NCBI RefSeq assembly: GCF_023065955.2
Contig: NW_026622897.1
Location: forward strand, 6,081,001 to 6,145,000
Source of the DNA: Ursus arctos
Taxonomy: Eukaryota > Chordata > Mammalia > Carnivora > Ursidae
Direction of reading: 5' to 3'
DNA: 64,000 nt
The notes beneath the pieces are model-generated. The model was not told where the DNA came from. It was given only the letters and a program-made list of their open reading frames with translations, and did no database searches. This document shows, one piece after another, positions 33,781 to 43,405 of the stretch; the stretch's first letter is position 1; each line of letters begins with the position of its first letter. The position numbers and the translations under genes were made by a program.

Positions 33781-35040
33781 TCCTTTAAGAACATCCCTCG
33801 GGAGCGAGATGCTAAAATCTGCATTTTAGGACATCTGTAGGATACAGCGGTATAAGCCTGTCTTGTGCTGGGGGGAGAACGTGAAGCCACTGCAGTACAT
33901 CACCCTGGCAGGAACTGAGCTTCTTTTCCAGCATTTTCTTTTCAAAACACGTGCCAAAGTAATTTTCTAGATTGGAGTAATGAATTCCAGATCTTTTAAT
34001 ACCATGTACTGTAATTAGCTGGATAATAATCTGTAATTATTCAGGGAAAGTGAGCCCATGTATAAATTATTAGAGTTGTAAACTATGCTCTTTCAGTGGA
34101 GGAACTTTTGGCCTTTTCTAATCAGCAGTGGCATTCAGAATCCCGTGATGAGTGGTTGGCCCTCTATGCTGGGCCGCCAGCCTCCTGTCTTCAATATCCT
34201 CCTAGACCTCACTCACTTTCTTTGGAGAGGCAGGCCAATGATGCTGGGTCTGCTATGTCAGTGCATGGCACAGAGCCCATACCAGGCACACAGAAAGCAA
34301 TGTGAGTTCTGTGGAGCAGAAGGCACTTCTGCCGTAGTTAGGGATGCTGATGTCCCCAGGTATGTAGTGGGATCAGTCAGGTGCGAAGTGGAGGGTGTTG
34401 TGAGTGAAGGGTCCTTTGGCGAAAATCACTTCCCAAAGATGTCACTATAGTGGGATATGATCTCTACACACAGCACCTCTCTTTGGGCAACGTGATGGTC
34501 AGAGCTGTGAAGTTATTAAACGTTTATCATTAGAGCTCAGTAGCAGTTTTGTTCTTGATAACCTTCTTATTCCTACAATGCTCCCTGTCTGCTTAGTCAC
34601 TAACAGCTAACTTATTATCACTCTCTGAAGAATTGAAATTTAAAAGAGGAAATCTGGCAAAGACTGTTTCTGAGATTTTATCCAAGAAGCAAGTCTCTAA
34701 CAGTGAAATTTCAAACACTATGGAGACTCTGGGGGAAATATGTGGGAAGTGGGAACCTTCTGGCATTCCTTGGTTCATATTACATGAAAAACTGATATAA
34801 GGCAAATCATGTCTCCATCTTGGGATGGGGAGGGCCCAGTGCAGTGACAGATTGTCCCAACATTATATCTTTGAGCTGCCATCCTAGTGTATTCTTGGTG
34901 GTCCTCTGACCGAAGGGTCCAATATCAAGGAGTCTGACAGTCTTTCAACTCTCCTCTAACAGAATTTTGTATGTTCACTGTTAAAGGATCCTGATGAGTC
35001 TGCTTCATGCATTAAATATGAAAAGGAAAAAAACCCATAA
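33781..35040. other. Unassigned, mostly unique sequence
   Basis: About 1.26 kb. An open frame on the plus strand at 34085-34450 (121 codons) overlaps another at 34096-34305. Neither shows a domain, and no good splice pair frames them. No repeat recognised apart from the AT-rich left part. Confidence 0.4.
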
Positions 35041-35044
35041 TAAT

Positions 35045-35225
35045 GCTTAATATATTAAGTGCCAAATATGTGTTTAATTTTCATAACATCCCTATAAAAA
35101 TACCATTGGAGTCATTTTACACTTAGCAGAGTGAACCTCACCGAGATTAATGATTTGCCCAAAGTTAGTGAGTTGAATCCAGGTCTCTCTATATCCACAC
35201 TGTTTGTGGACATTACATTATTTTG
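35045..35225 (+). repeat. MIR SINE
   Basis: TTTTCATAACATCCCTATAA, GAGATTAATGATTTGCCCAA, GTTAGTGAGTTGAATCCAGG and TCTCTATATCCACACTGTTT match the MIR core-to-tail order. Diverged. Confidence 0.75.
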
Positions 35226-35526
35226 TTAAAGGTGGTCATAAAGTGGCACCCGATGAAGAGCTTGCCTCTGTTTAAATTTTAGAGCTTGGAGACAACACCT
35301 TAGAGACTATCTTGTTTCCTCTCAGCACTGTTTCCGTTTAACTACCTCATGACTTTGTGCCCCATCTTTCAGTTACAAAATAGGTTTTGGTTGAGGATTG
35401 GCTATTTATGCATCCTTGTAAGGAGTGCTTCTGCCAGTATGCCTATTTTTGTGACCTCTTGTAGGGTCAGGGATCAGGTCTGCCTTGTTTTCTTTTTGCA
35501 TGGCCCACATCAGGAACAATGAGAAG

Positions 35527-35628
35527 TTTGATGGTGATGGTGACAATGGTGATGATGGTGATGGTGGTGATGGTGATGGTGATGATGATGATGGTGATGA
35601 TAGTGATGTTGATGGTGAGGGTGGTACC
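35527..35628 (+). repeat. (GATGGT)n/(GAT)n microsatellite
   Basis: About 100 bp of GATGGT, GATGAT and GGTGAT units with few interruptions. It gives low-complexity open frames on the minus strand (Ser-Pro or Thr-Ile repeats depending on frame), which are not genes. Confidence 0.95.
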
Positions 35629-35639
35629 CTTAGGAGCTT

Positions 35640-36170
35640 TTGATTGAAGACATATAAATGCATTCTCCAGGCAATACATTATAACCAGAGACTAAAGCAT
35701 AAACAGTAAAAAAAACACTCCTCCTCTATATATCGGTGCTTAATACTTGATGGATCAGTTGGTTGGATAGAATTACAAACCAATTTTGAGGGCCACCTAT
35801 CTGGTATTTGTTGATAATTTTTCTTGTCTGCAACCTGATTTCTTTTAGGCCCTGGGTTTTTGTTGATATGTATCAACTACTGATATTTTTCTTAAATACC
35901 ATTTTAACTAAAGCATAGAACTGGTTCGATGAACAGGAAGAGTTTTTTTTTTCTTTTCCCTTCCTTTTACAGCTCTATCAAGTACTGTTACTTAGAACTC
36001 CAGCAGTGACCCATTCAGCATTTATAAACCCTAATGGGAATATGGAAATAGGAAGCATTCTCATTGATTCACCTCAATGCACAGTTACTGTCTTCCTGCT
36101 ATAGCTTGTGCATTGAGTAGGGAAATACAAAATTGGCAAACATGTCTGAAATCTACACAATGAAATGAGA
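35640..36170. other. Unassigned sequence
   Basis: No repeat or exon recognised. Confidence 0.35.
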
Positions 36171-36174
36171 ACCG

Positions 36175-36560
36175 AATCAGTGACAAATGAGTGCTGTGCA
36201 TGGTAGGATCAGAGGAGGAAGGTCACTTTGAGCTGGTGTGGCAGCCGAGGCTTCATGAACTAGGCAGAATATGAACTGGATTTTAAGTTCACTTGGGATA
36301 TTAAGGCAACATGGAGATGGTCAGTGTGTTTGCCACACTGTGAAGAACAAGTGTGGGCTTCAAAATTGTGTTGGTGAGTTGAAGAAAAGGTCAGAAACTG
36401 ACGAAGCAGAGTCCAGGAAGGCACTGCCCATTCCTTCAGGCAGAGGGGACAAAAAGGGAGGCTGTGGTCCATTTTTTCATTGAAACAATTTTTGTTAAGC
36501 ACCTCCTATGTGCACAGGATCCATTGGTGAGCAGAAATAGATGTATCCTAATGGAGGTCT
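36175..36560 (+). repeat. Ancient L2-type repeat fragments (class uncertain)
   Basis: GAGGAAGGTCACTTTGAGCT, GAATATGAACTGGATTTTAA and GAAACTGACGAAGCAGAGTC, followed by TTGTTAAGCACCTCCTATGT with GAGCAGAAATAGATG, show the ancient-repeat style described at 5865. Diverged. Confidence 0.45.
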
Positions 36561-37770
36561 AGGAAGAAGCACATGGTTTTCTGGTCTCTCTACATAACTA
36601 AGTCTGTTAGTTAAAATCTAGATAGTGAAGGGTTGAAAGGTTGAACTTCCTAGAGACAGAAAAAGGTGGGAGGACAGTGCTTGCTACTTTTGGACAAAGA
36701 AAAGGCAAGAGATCAGAGTGAGTAGAGCAACTGACGGTAGGTCAGTGATGTGGTACTACATTATTATAGTTGTTGCTATTGTTTTAAAAGCAAGCCTAAC
36801 GTTGGCCTTGGGTAAAAAAAAAAATCTCATTGCATAAGCAAGTGGTCCTATTATATGAAGGTAAATACTCTTGCATCCTCAGCATCCAGAAATTTTGTTC
36901 TTCCTTGGATTAAGACCACGCCAAGGAAAAGGAAAGGAAACAGAAGGATTCACTCCTTTCTGTCCTGGTCCTATCCCACTTTCTTTCCACTTTCGGCCCC
37001 TTCCTTTCCCATGCCTTCTCTAAGAACTAAACGAAAATGTAGAGACTTGTAAGATGCCGTCTATCACAAGGCATGCACCCACTGAGATTCTCTAAACTTT
37101 ATTCTCCCATAATTTCCAGCTGTCATTTTTCTTTCCTGAATATGGCCAGCACAATGCCCTCAATATTAGTGCCTTCCTGACTTCCAGCCAGAGAGCTGGT
37201 CTATTGTACCAGTAGCTGCCGTGTTTGTGCCTAAGAGTTGAAGCTGGAACCTATTGTCTATGCAGACAGGGAAATTCACAGAACAATTACTGTGGGAAGT
37301 GATTTTTTGCAATTTGGTGAAAAACAGCCTTGCTGACTTACATGCACGGCAAGATCATCTAGCTCTGAAGTACAGGGAATAATAACCAAGTCCTTTCTTG
37401 AGGACCCCCATAAGTGAAAGCCACAGCCACAGCAGCTGACTACATGAGTTCGGAAAGTGCCCTCGGGGGCAGTTCTTAGCCTCTGAAAGACTGTTATATA
37501 AGCTTTGTCAGTGTGCTATTTTCCTTTTTCTGCACAGACACATACAGCCCACCCGTCTCTTCACCCGTGCTCTTCAGGGTTTGGGAAGGATTCTGTCACA
37601 CACTCAGCCTGCTGCCCTCCTGCTTTTATGGCTAATGCATTTTAGGTGTAGGGACACATCTTTGAGCTAATTCGTAAGGATGAATATTAGGCACTAGCAG
37701 GCTGAGAAGAGAATCTCTCTAGAATAAGTAGCTTCTTTTCCTGTGATAAATCCATCCCTTGTCATAGATT
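36561..37770. other. Unassigned, repeat-poor sequence
   Basis: About 1.2 kb without a recognised transposon. 37080-37640 has balanced composition and no microsatellite, so it is a reasonable place to look for a conserved regulatory element. Nothing in the bases alone proves function. Confidence 0.4.
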
Positions 37771-37774
37771 TTAC

Positions 37775-37912
37775 TTCAATTTTCTTAAATAATAAAATAT
37801 TTTGATAAAATAATAAAATATTTAAATAATACTTAATAATAAATAAGAATAAAATATTTATTTTTAAATATTTAAATATAAAAATATAAAAATAATAAAA
37901 TATTTAAAACTT
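37775..37912. repeat. AT-rich tract of AATAAAATATTTA units
   Basis: Nearly GC-free for about 135 bp, made of variant AATAAAATATTT and TATTTAAATA units that are partly self-complementary. Likely replication slippage; could act as an unwinding or matrix-attachment sequence, but this is speculation. Confidence 0.85.
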
Positions 37913-37967
37913 GTCATCTTTTCCCGTTTATTATGCCCAGTAGATAGGGAATTAAGGGTCATCAGTT

Positions 37968-38170
37968 TTTTGTTTTTTTTTTTTAAGATTTTATTTGTTT
38001 ATTTGACAAAGAGAGACAGCCAGCGAGAGAGGGAACACAAGCAGGGGGGGTGGGAGAGGAAGAAGCAGTCTCCCAGCGGAGGAGCCTGATGTGGGGCTCA
38101 ATCCTAGACCGCCAGGATCATGCCCTGAGCCAAAGGCAGACGCTTAACGACTGAGCCACCCAGGCACCCC
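37968..38170 (-). mobile_element. SINEC, reverse, young-type
   Basis: TTAAGATTTTATTTGTTTAT tail, GACAGCCAGCGAGAGAGGGA, ACTGAGCCACCCAGGCACCC head. Target duplication AAGGGTCATCAGTT (37954-37967) and AAGGGTCGTCAGTT (38171-38184), one mismatch in 14. Confidence 0.95.
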
Positions 38171-38184
38171 AAGGGTCGTCAGTT

Positions 38185-38272
38185 CGAATGCCAGCTTTGT
38201 TACTAATGACCTCTGTGACCTTGGGTGAACCACCTTCATGATGAGTGGGGGTCAGTTTTCTTGTCTATATGT
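38185..38272 (+). repeat. MIR fragment
   Basis: GAATGCCAGCTTTGTTACTA, ATGACCTCTGTGACCTTGGG and GGTCAGTTTTCTTGTCTATA follow the MIR core. Contiguous with the target site of the SINE, so the SINE landed at the edge of a MIR. Confidence 0.7.
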
Positions 38273-39155
38273 AGCTGCTGGGGTGCCCCTTGGCTGAGCC
38301 CAAACATAGATTGGGTGGGGGGTCCTGACAGCCCAAGCCCACCTTGCAATGGGTCTGTTCCCATCAAGTGGCATTCATGAGGACCTCTTTACCCTTTTCA
38401 GTCGGGAGAGAAAGGAAGGACATTTCTGTAAAGGTACAAGGGTGACACAAGAAAAGATTAAGATAGTGAAGGGGCAAATAATTTGGATTGAATTTGAGCC
38501 CTTAGAGCAAGGTCAGTTAGAGTCAGAAGCTGAAGAAACAATTTTTGGGAGAGTCTTGGTGAATCTCTAAGCTCAGGCAATGCAGCTTCAGGGCGCTCAT
38601 AAGACACAGTGCCATCCAGGAGTGGAACAAGGGCTGTTCTCTTCCATCAGCGACATGCAGCAGTTCAAAAGGGAGGAGAATTCAAAGTAAAGCCTTCTTA
38701 GGTTGGGAGGTTGACTGCTCTTTAGGGAGGGTACCGGGAAAAAGTGGTGCTGGGAAGAGATCTTTGGTTTCCTCTCTGGACATGGAGTATCTAAAAAGAT
38801 GGCCCTTTCTAGAGAAAAAGGTTAGACCATATCAGCCCTGGCCAGACTTCTTGGCTATGAGATAGCACTCCTGCAGCCCCAAGCCTTGGCGTGCCATCAG
38901 AGAAATACATTTTCATAATGGAGAAGATGGTGACAAATTTGATCAGCCTCTTGTAAAAAGAAGGAGGTCACAAAATGAAGGCTTTCTTGGAGATTCTCTT
39001 TCAGCCTTAAGAAAAACGTTTGAACTTTGGCTAAAACATGCTTCCAGAGAAGCATGCTTTGGAAGGAAATAAAAGAAGGATGTTGACAATTTGCAGCGGC
39101 TTTTCACCATAGTCTGTCCATCTGCTCTGGCAGACAATGCCTGGATTGCTCTGAC
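38273..39155. other. Unassigned sequence
   Basis: No repeat or exon recognised. Open frames are short and featureless. Confidence 0.35.
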
Positions 39156-39175
39156 GGAGAACTTGGATATATTTA

Positions 39176-39376
39176 AAGATTTATTTATTTATTTTAGAGA
39201 AAGAAAGCGAGAGTGAGAAGGGAGGAGGGGCAACGGCAGAGGGAGAGAGAGTCTTAAGCAGACAACACATTGAGCATGGAATCCGTTGTGGGGCTAAATC
39301 TCACGACCCTGAGATCACGACCTGAGCTGAAACCAAGAGTTGGATGCTTAACTGATTGCATCACCCAGTTGTCTCT
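39176..39376 (-). mobile_element. SINEC, reverse, old copy
   Basis: AAGATTTATTTATTTATTTT tail, CTCACGACCCTGAGATCACG and CTTAACTGATTGCATCACCC head region. The target duplication GGAGAACTTGGATATATTTA (39156-39175) and GGAAAGTTTGGGTATATTTA (39377-39396) matches 16 of 20, so this is one of the oldest SINEC copies here. Confidence 0.9.
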
Positions 39377-39774
39377 GGAAAGTTTGGGTATATTTAACAG
39401 AAAGATGAGAAACTGTAGGACTGTGCAGGTTAATTTTCTTAAGCCCGATCACCTGGAAGGGGATGAATATTCTCCACCTGTGTGTGTGTCATTGTTCTTA
39501 CAAAAAAACCATAGTCTTGGTTTTCAAACTGTGTTCCACAGAACCCTCAATTTTTCTTGGTGCCTACTTAAAGGTTATCCCAGTAGAGCTCAAGAGTGGT
39601 AAAGGGTCATGGTGTGGGGTGAGAGGCCAAGGAAATGAGACTCCTGGTCTCCTACTCTTGCTTTGAATATTGAACCACTGCTTATGACCTTGTGTAAAGA
39701 AAGTACTCCTTAGTTAACCATGGCCATTGTGATAGAGGCTATGGCTAGAATTGCCTTAAAAACTCATCATTAGG

Positions 39775-39961
39775 GGGTGCCTGGTTCATTCAGTTGGTTA
39801 AGTGTCTGCCTTTGGCTTGGGTCATGATCCCGGGGTCCTGGGATCAAGTCCTGCTCGGTGGGGAGCCTGCTTCTCTCTCTCTCCCTCTGCCTGCCACTCC
39901 CCCTGCTTGTGCTCTCTCTCTCTGTCAAATAAATAAATAAAATCTTAAAAAAAAGAAAAAG
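39775..39961 (+). mobile_element. SINEC, forward
   Basis: GGGTGCCTGGTTCATTCAGT head, GGTCATGATCCCGGGGTCCT, CT-rich tract, AAATAAATAAATAAAATCTT and an impure A tail. Target duplication AAAAACTCATCATTAGG (39758-39774) and AAAAACCTCATTGTTAGG (39962-39979). Confidence 0.94.
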
Positions 39962-39979
39962 AAAAACCTCATTGTTAGG

Positions 39980-40570
39980 AAAGCCTTAATGCAGGGCTTT
40001 GGTGCAGGCTTAGGCTACAGTGACAACATGAATAACCTTATGGTTCTCTGGACTTCTCATGGGCTTAGAAAGAAGAGGAAGAACCTCAAACCATTTGGAA
40101 TAGTCCCTAAGATCCTGCCAAGGTTGAGGAGATAGTACAGCTAGTACACTCTATTCACATTTCAGAGCATTGTCTGGGTAGACTACTAAGGCCACCAAGA
40201 CTGCAGGGAGCATCATCTAACCCTGAAGTGTGACTGTTTCTAAAACAAGGGCCAGGGACTTCTTGAAGCAGAAAAAATCCAGTATTCTCTTATCATTGGA
40301 CAGAGGACAGCTATTTCTTAGAGGACTGCAAGTTTCGGGAATGTGTAGTTAGGGATTCAGAAGCAAAATGTACTAAGAGCATGGGAACTGTGTAGCCTCT
40401 TCTTCCTATCCCACCATTCCCCAAATCCCTAAATTTTCAATTCCCAGGTAGTAGAGCCTATTCCCCAACTGCTTCATGTATTTGGGAGCTGATGGAGCTC
40501 TTGAGGAAGGGGGTATTGAAGGCATCTGTATTCTCATAGCTGTTCAGGCCAATACTTTGGTAATTTCCTT
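39980..40570. other. Unassigned sequence
   Basis: No repeat or exon recognised. Confidence 0.35.
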
Positions 40571-40574
40571 GACT

Positions 40575-41270
40575 TCACTTCTCGGGACCAATCCATCAGC
40601 TGGTTTTGTTGTGTCTGTCCTCAATATGAATTCAGAATTCTGCTGCGTCTCGCCACTTCCCTATCACTCTATCACTCAGTCTCCTTTTTTTTTTAATCTG
40701 GATTCCTGCAACAGCTTCCTAAGTTGCATCCCCACTTCCACCATTAATTCTCAATAGAGAAGCCAGGATGATTCTATTAAAGTGGAATGAACATGGGACA
40801 AAACCCCGTTTCACTCATGGTAAAAGCCAGTGTCTTCATAATGGCCTACAGGCCCCCTCTACTTGATCTGATCTTCCATTATTTCTCTGAACATCTCCTC
40901 CTATTTGCCCCAGCCATGCTCAATTCTTTCCTGTTCCTTGAACATTCTGGGCTGACTCCTGTTTTAGGGTCTTGCACTATCTGTTCCTTGTGCTTGAAAT
41001 GTTCTCCCACTGATGTCCACAGGATTAATGTACTCCTATCCTTCAAGCTTTTGTTCAAATGGTATTTTCTCAATGAAGTTTACCCTGACTACTCAAAATT
41101 GTTCCTACCCCTTTGACCCTATACACTTGCCGCTCTTCCTTACTTGGTTCTACTTTTTATTTTTTCTGAAGCATGTTTTAGTTTTCTGTAAAGTTCACTT
41201 CTTTATTATGTTTATTTTGTGTCTCTCCTGAACCCCAATTTTACAATTTCTACCAACTTCTCTCATCCTT
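40575..41270 (-). repeat. L2 LINE 3' region, reverse orientation
   Basis: TCTGGATTCCTGCAACAGCT, CAGGATGATTCTATTAAAGT, ACATCTCCTCCTATTTGCCC, TTGTGCTTGAAATGTTCTCC, CTCCTATCCTTCAAGCTTTT and TTCTCAATGAAGTTTACCCT is the reverse-complement order of L2. Ancient; the 109-codon open frame inside it is not a gene. Confidence 0.75.
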
Positions 41271-41754
41271 ACTTTATTGCTCAAACTTGTTCTACCATTC
41301 TTCATTTACTTGTAGAAAACATCTTCAGAAAACCCAAATGAAAGTAAGCAAGAGAGGCAGTACAAGTGGGCTATTCTTTTTTCCCAGCTTTATTAGGGCA
41401 TAATTAACAATGAAAAATTGTATATATTTAAGGTGTACAACTTGATGATTTGATATACACATTCATTGTGAAATAACCACCACAATCAGGCTAATTGACA
41501 TATCTATCATTATCTATATAGTGTGTCTGGTGTGTGTGTATATGTGTGTGCAATGATCTTAAGATCATCTTCTTAGCAAATTTCAAGTATACAACACAAT
41601 ATTGTTGACTGTAGTCTCAGTGCTATACATTAGATCTCTGGAATTTATGCATCTTACATGACTGAAACTGTACTCCTTACCTGACACACCCTCAATTCTC
41701 CTCAGAGCCCCTGGCAACCACCATTACGCTCCCTGCTTCTATGAGTTTGACTGT

Positions 41755-41948
41755 GTTTTTTTTAAAGATGTTATTTATTTGACAGAGAGACAGCCAGTGA
41801 GAGAAGGAACACAAGCAGGGGGAGTGGGAGAGGAAGAAGCAGGCTCCCAGCGAAGCATGGAGCCTGATGTGGGGCTCGATCCCAGGACTCTGGGATCATG
41901 CCCTGAGCTGAAGGCAGCCGCTTAACAACTGAGCCACCCAGGCGCCGC
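41755..41948 (-). mobile_element. SINEC in old L1, reverse
   Basis: AAAGATGTTATTTATTTGAC tail, GGGATCATGCCCTGAGCTGA, ACTGAGCCACCCAGGCGCCG head. Target duplication ATGAGTTTGACTGT (41741-41754) and ATAGTTTGACTGT (41949-41961), near-perfect. Its own minus-strand frame creates the open frame at 41771-42049, which is not a gene. Confidence 0.94.
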
Positions 41949-42083
41949 ATAGTTTGACTGTTTTTGATTCTATATGTAAGTGAGATCGTGCAGTATTTGT
42001 CTTTCTGTGTTTGGCTTATTTCACTTAGCATAATGTCCTCCATTTTCATCCATATTGTTACAAATGACAGGATTTCCTTTTTT

Positions 42084-42284
42084 TTTATTTAAGATTTTAT
42101 TTATTTATTTGACAGAGAGAGAGAGACAGCCAGCATGAGAGGGAACACAAGCAGGGGGAGTGGGAGAGGAAGAAGCAGGCTCCCAGCAGAGCAGGGAGCC
42201 CAATGCAGGGCTCGATCCCAGGACTCCGGGATCATGCCCTGAGCCGAAGGCAGACGCTTAATGACTGAGCCACCCAGGTGCCCC
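42084..42284 (-). mobile_element. SINEC in old L1, reverse
   Basis: AAGATTTTATTTATTTATTT tail, GACAGCCAGCATGAGAGGGA, CAGGACTCCGGGATCATGCC, ACTGAGCCACCCAGGTGCCC head. Perfect 15-bp target duplication AGGATTTCCTTTTTT at 42069-42083 and 42285-42299. Confidence 0.96.
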
Positions 42285-42645
42285 AGGATTTCCTTTTTTA
42301 TGGCTGAATAATACTCCATTGTGCATATACAACATGTTTTCTTTATCTATTCACCCTTTGTTGGACACTTAAGTTGTTTCTGTATCTTGTCTATTGTGAG
42401 TAATGCTGAATTTACATGGGAGAAAAGATATCTCTTTGAGATCCTCATTTTGTATCTTTTGGATATGTATTCAGAAGTGAGATTGATGGTTCATAAGGTA
42501 GTTCCATTTTTAATTTTTTGAGGAATCTCCATAGTGTTTTCCGTAACACCTGCCGGCACCAATTCACATTCCCACTAGCAGTGTACAAGGGTTCCCTTTT
42601 CCTTACATCCTCATCAGTGCTTTTTATCTTTCTGATAATAGCATT

Positions 42646-42995
42646 CTTTTTTTTAATAATTTTTTTTATTATATTATGTTAGTCACCATACAGTACATCC
42701 CTGGTTTTTGATGTAAAGTTCCATGATTCATTAGTTGCGTATAACACCCAGTGCACCACGCAATACGTGCCCTCCTTACTACCCATCACCAGTCTATCCC
42801 ATTCCCCCACCCCCTTCCCCTCTGAAGCCCTCAGTTTGTTTCCCAGAGTCCGTAGTCTCTCGTGGTTCATTCCCCCTTCTGTTACCCCCCCTTTCTTTAT
42901 CCCTTTCTTCCCCTACCGATCTTCCTACTTCTTATGTTCCATAAATGAGTGAAACCATATAATAATTGTCTTTCTCTGCTTGACTTATTTCACTT
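42646..42995 (-). mobile_element. Young L1 3' end (carnivore L1), 5'-truncated to about 350 bp
   Basis: From the left: T-rich tail, ATTATATTATGTTAGTCACC, TACAGTACATCCCTGGTTTT, CAGTGCACCACGCAATACGT, TATCCCATTCCCCCACCCCC, then the ORF2 end (ATCTTCCTACTTCTTATGTT, TTGTCTTTCTCTGCTTGACT). This is the reverse of the 3' UTR at 30260-30470. The old L1 resumes at ATTCTAACAGATATAAGG; a 5-bp ATTCT at 42643-42647 and 42996-43000 may be a short target duplication. Confidence 0.88.
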
Positions 42996-43405
42996 ATTCT
43001 AACAGATATAAGGTGATATCTCATTATGGTTTTGATTTGTACCTCCCTGATAATTACTGAAGTAGAACACCTTTTCATATATCTGTTGGCCATGAGTCTA
43101 TCTTCCTTGGAAGTGTCTATACAGGTCCTTTGCCCATTTATTAATAGGGTTATTCTCTCTTTCTCTCTCTTGCTATTTTTTTGTTATTAAGGTTTATGAG
43201 TTCCTAATATATCTTGAATATTAATCCCTTATCAGTTATCTCGTTTACACATATTTTCCCCCATTCTGTAAGTTGCCTTTTCACTCTGTTGGTTGTTTCC
43301 TTTGTAGTGTGGAAGCCTTTTAGTTTGATGAAATCCTAATTGTCTGTTTTTGCTTTTGTTGCCTGAGCTTTAGATGTCATATCTAAAAAGTTATTGACAT
43401 GGGCT

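Larger units (their letters stand above)
41368..43405 (-). mobile_element. Old L1 3' half, reverse; host to two SINEs and a younger L1
   Basis: L1MA-like 3' UTR at the left (AGCTTTATTAGGGCATAATT, AAGGTGTACAACTTGATGAT), then C-terminal ORF2 read backwards (TTTCACTTAGCATAATGTCC, GGCTGAATAATACTCCATTG, GTTGGACACTTAAGTTGTTT, CTTTTAGTTTGATGAAATCC). Insertions at 41755-41948, 42084-42284 and 42646-42995 break it. No intact reading frame. Confidence 0.85.

Noticed and set aside
34085..34450. 121-codon frame in non-repetitive sequence
   Set aside because: Considered as an exon, but two overlapping frames are open, the peptide is not recognisable, and no convincing acceptor/donor pair bounds it.
35406..35679. 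Frames with Ser-Pro and Thr-Ile repeats
   Set aside because: Translation of the GATGGT microsatellite on the reverse strand.
41771..42319. Two minus-strand frames sharing IKRLPSAQGMIPESWDRA-type peptides
   Set aside because: Both are the sense strand of SINEC copies at 41755 and 42084, translated by chance.
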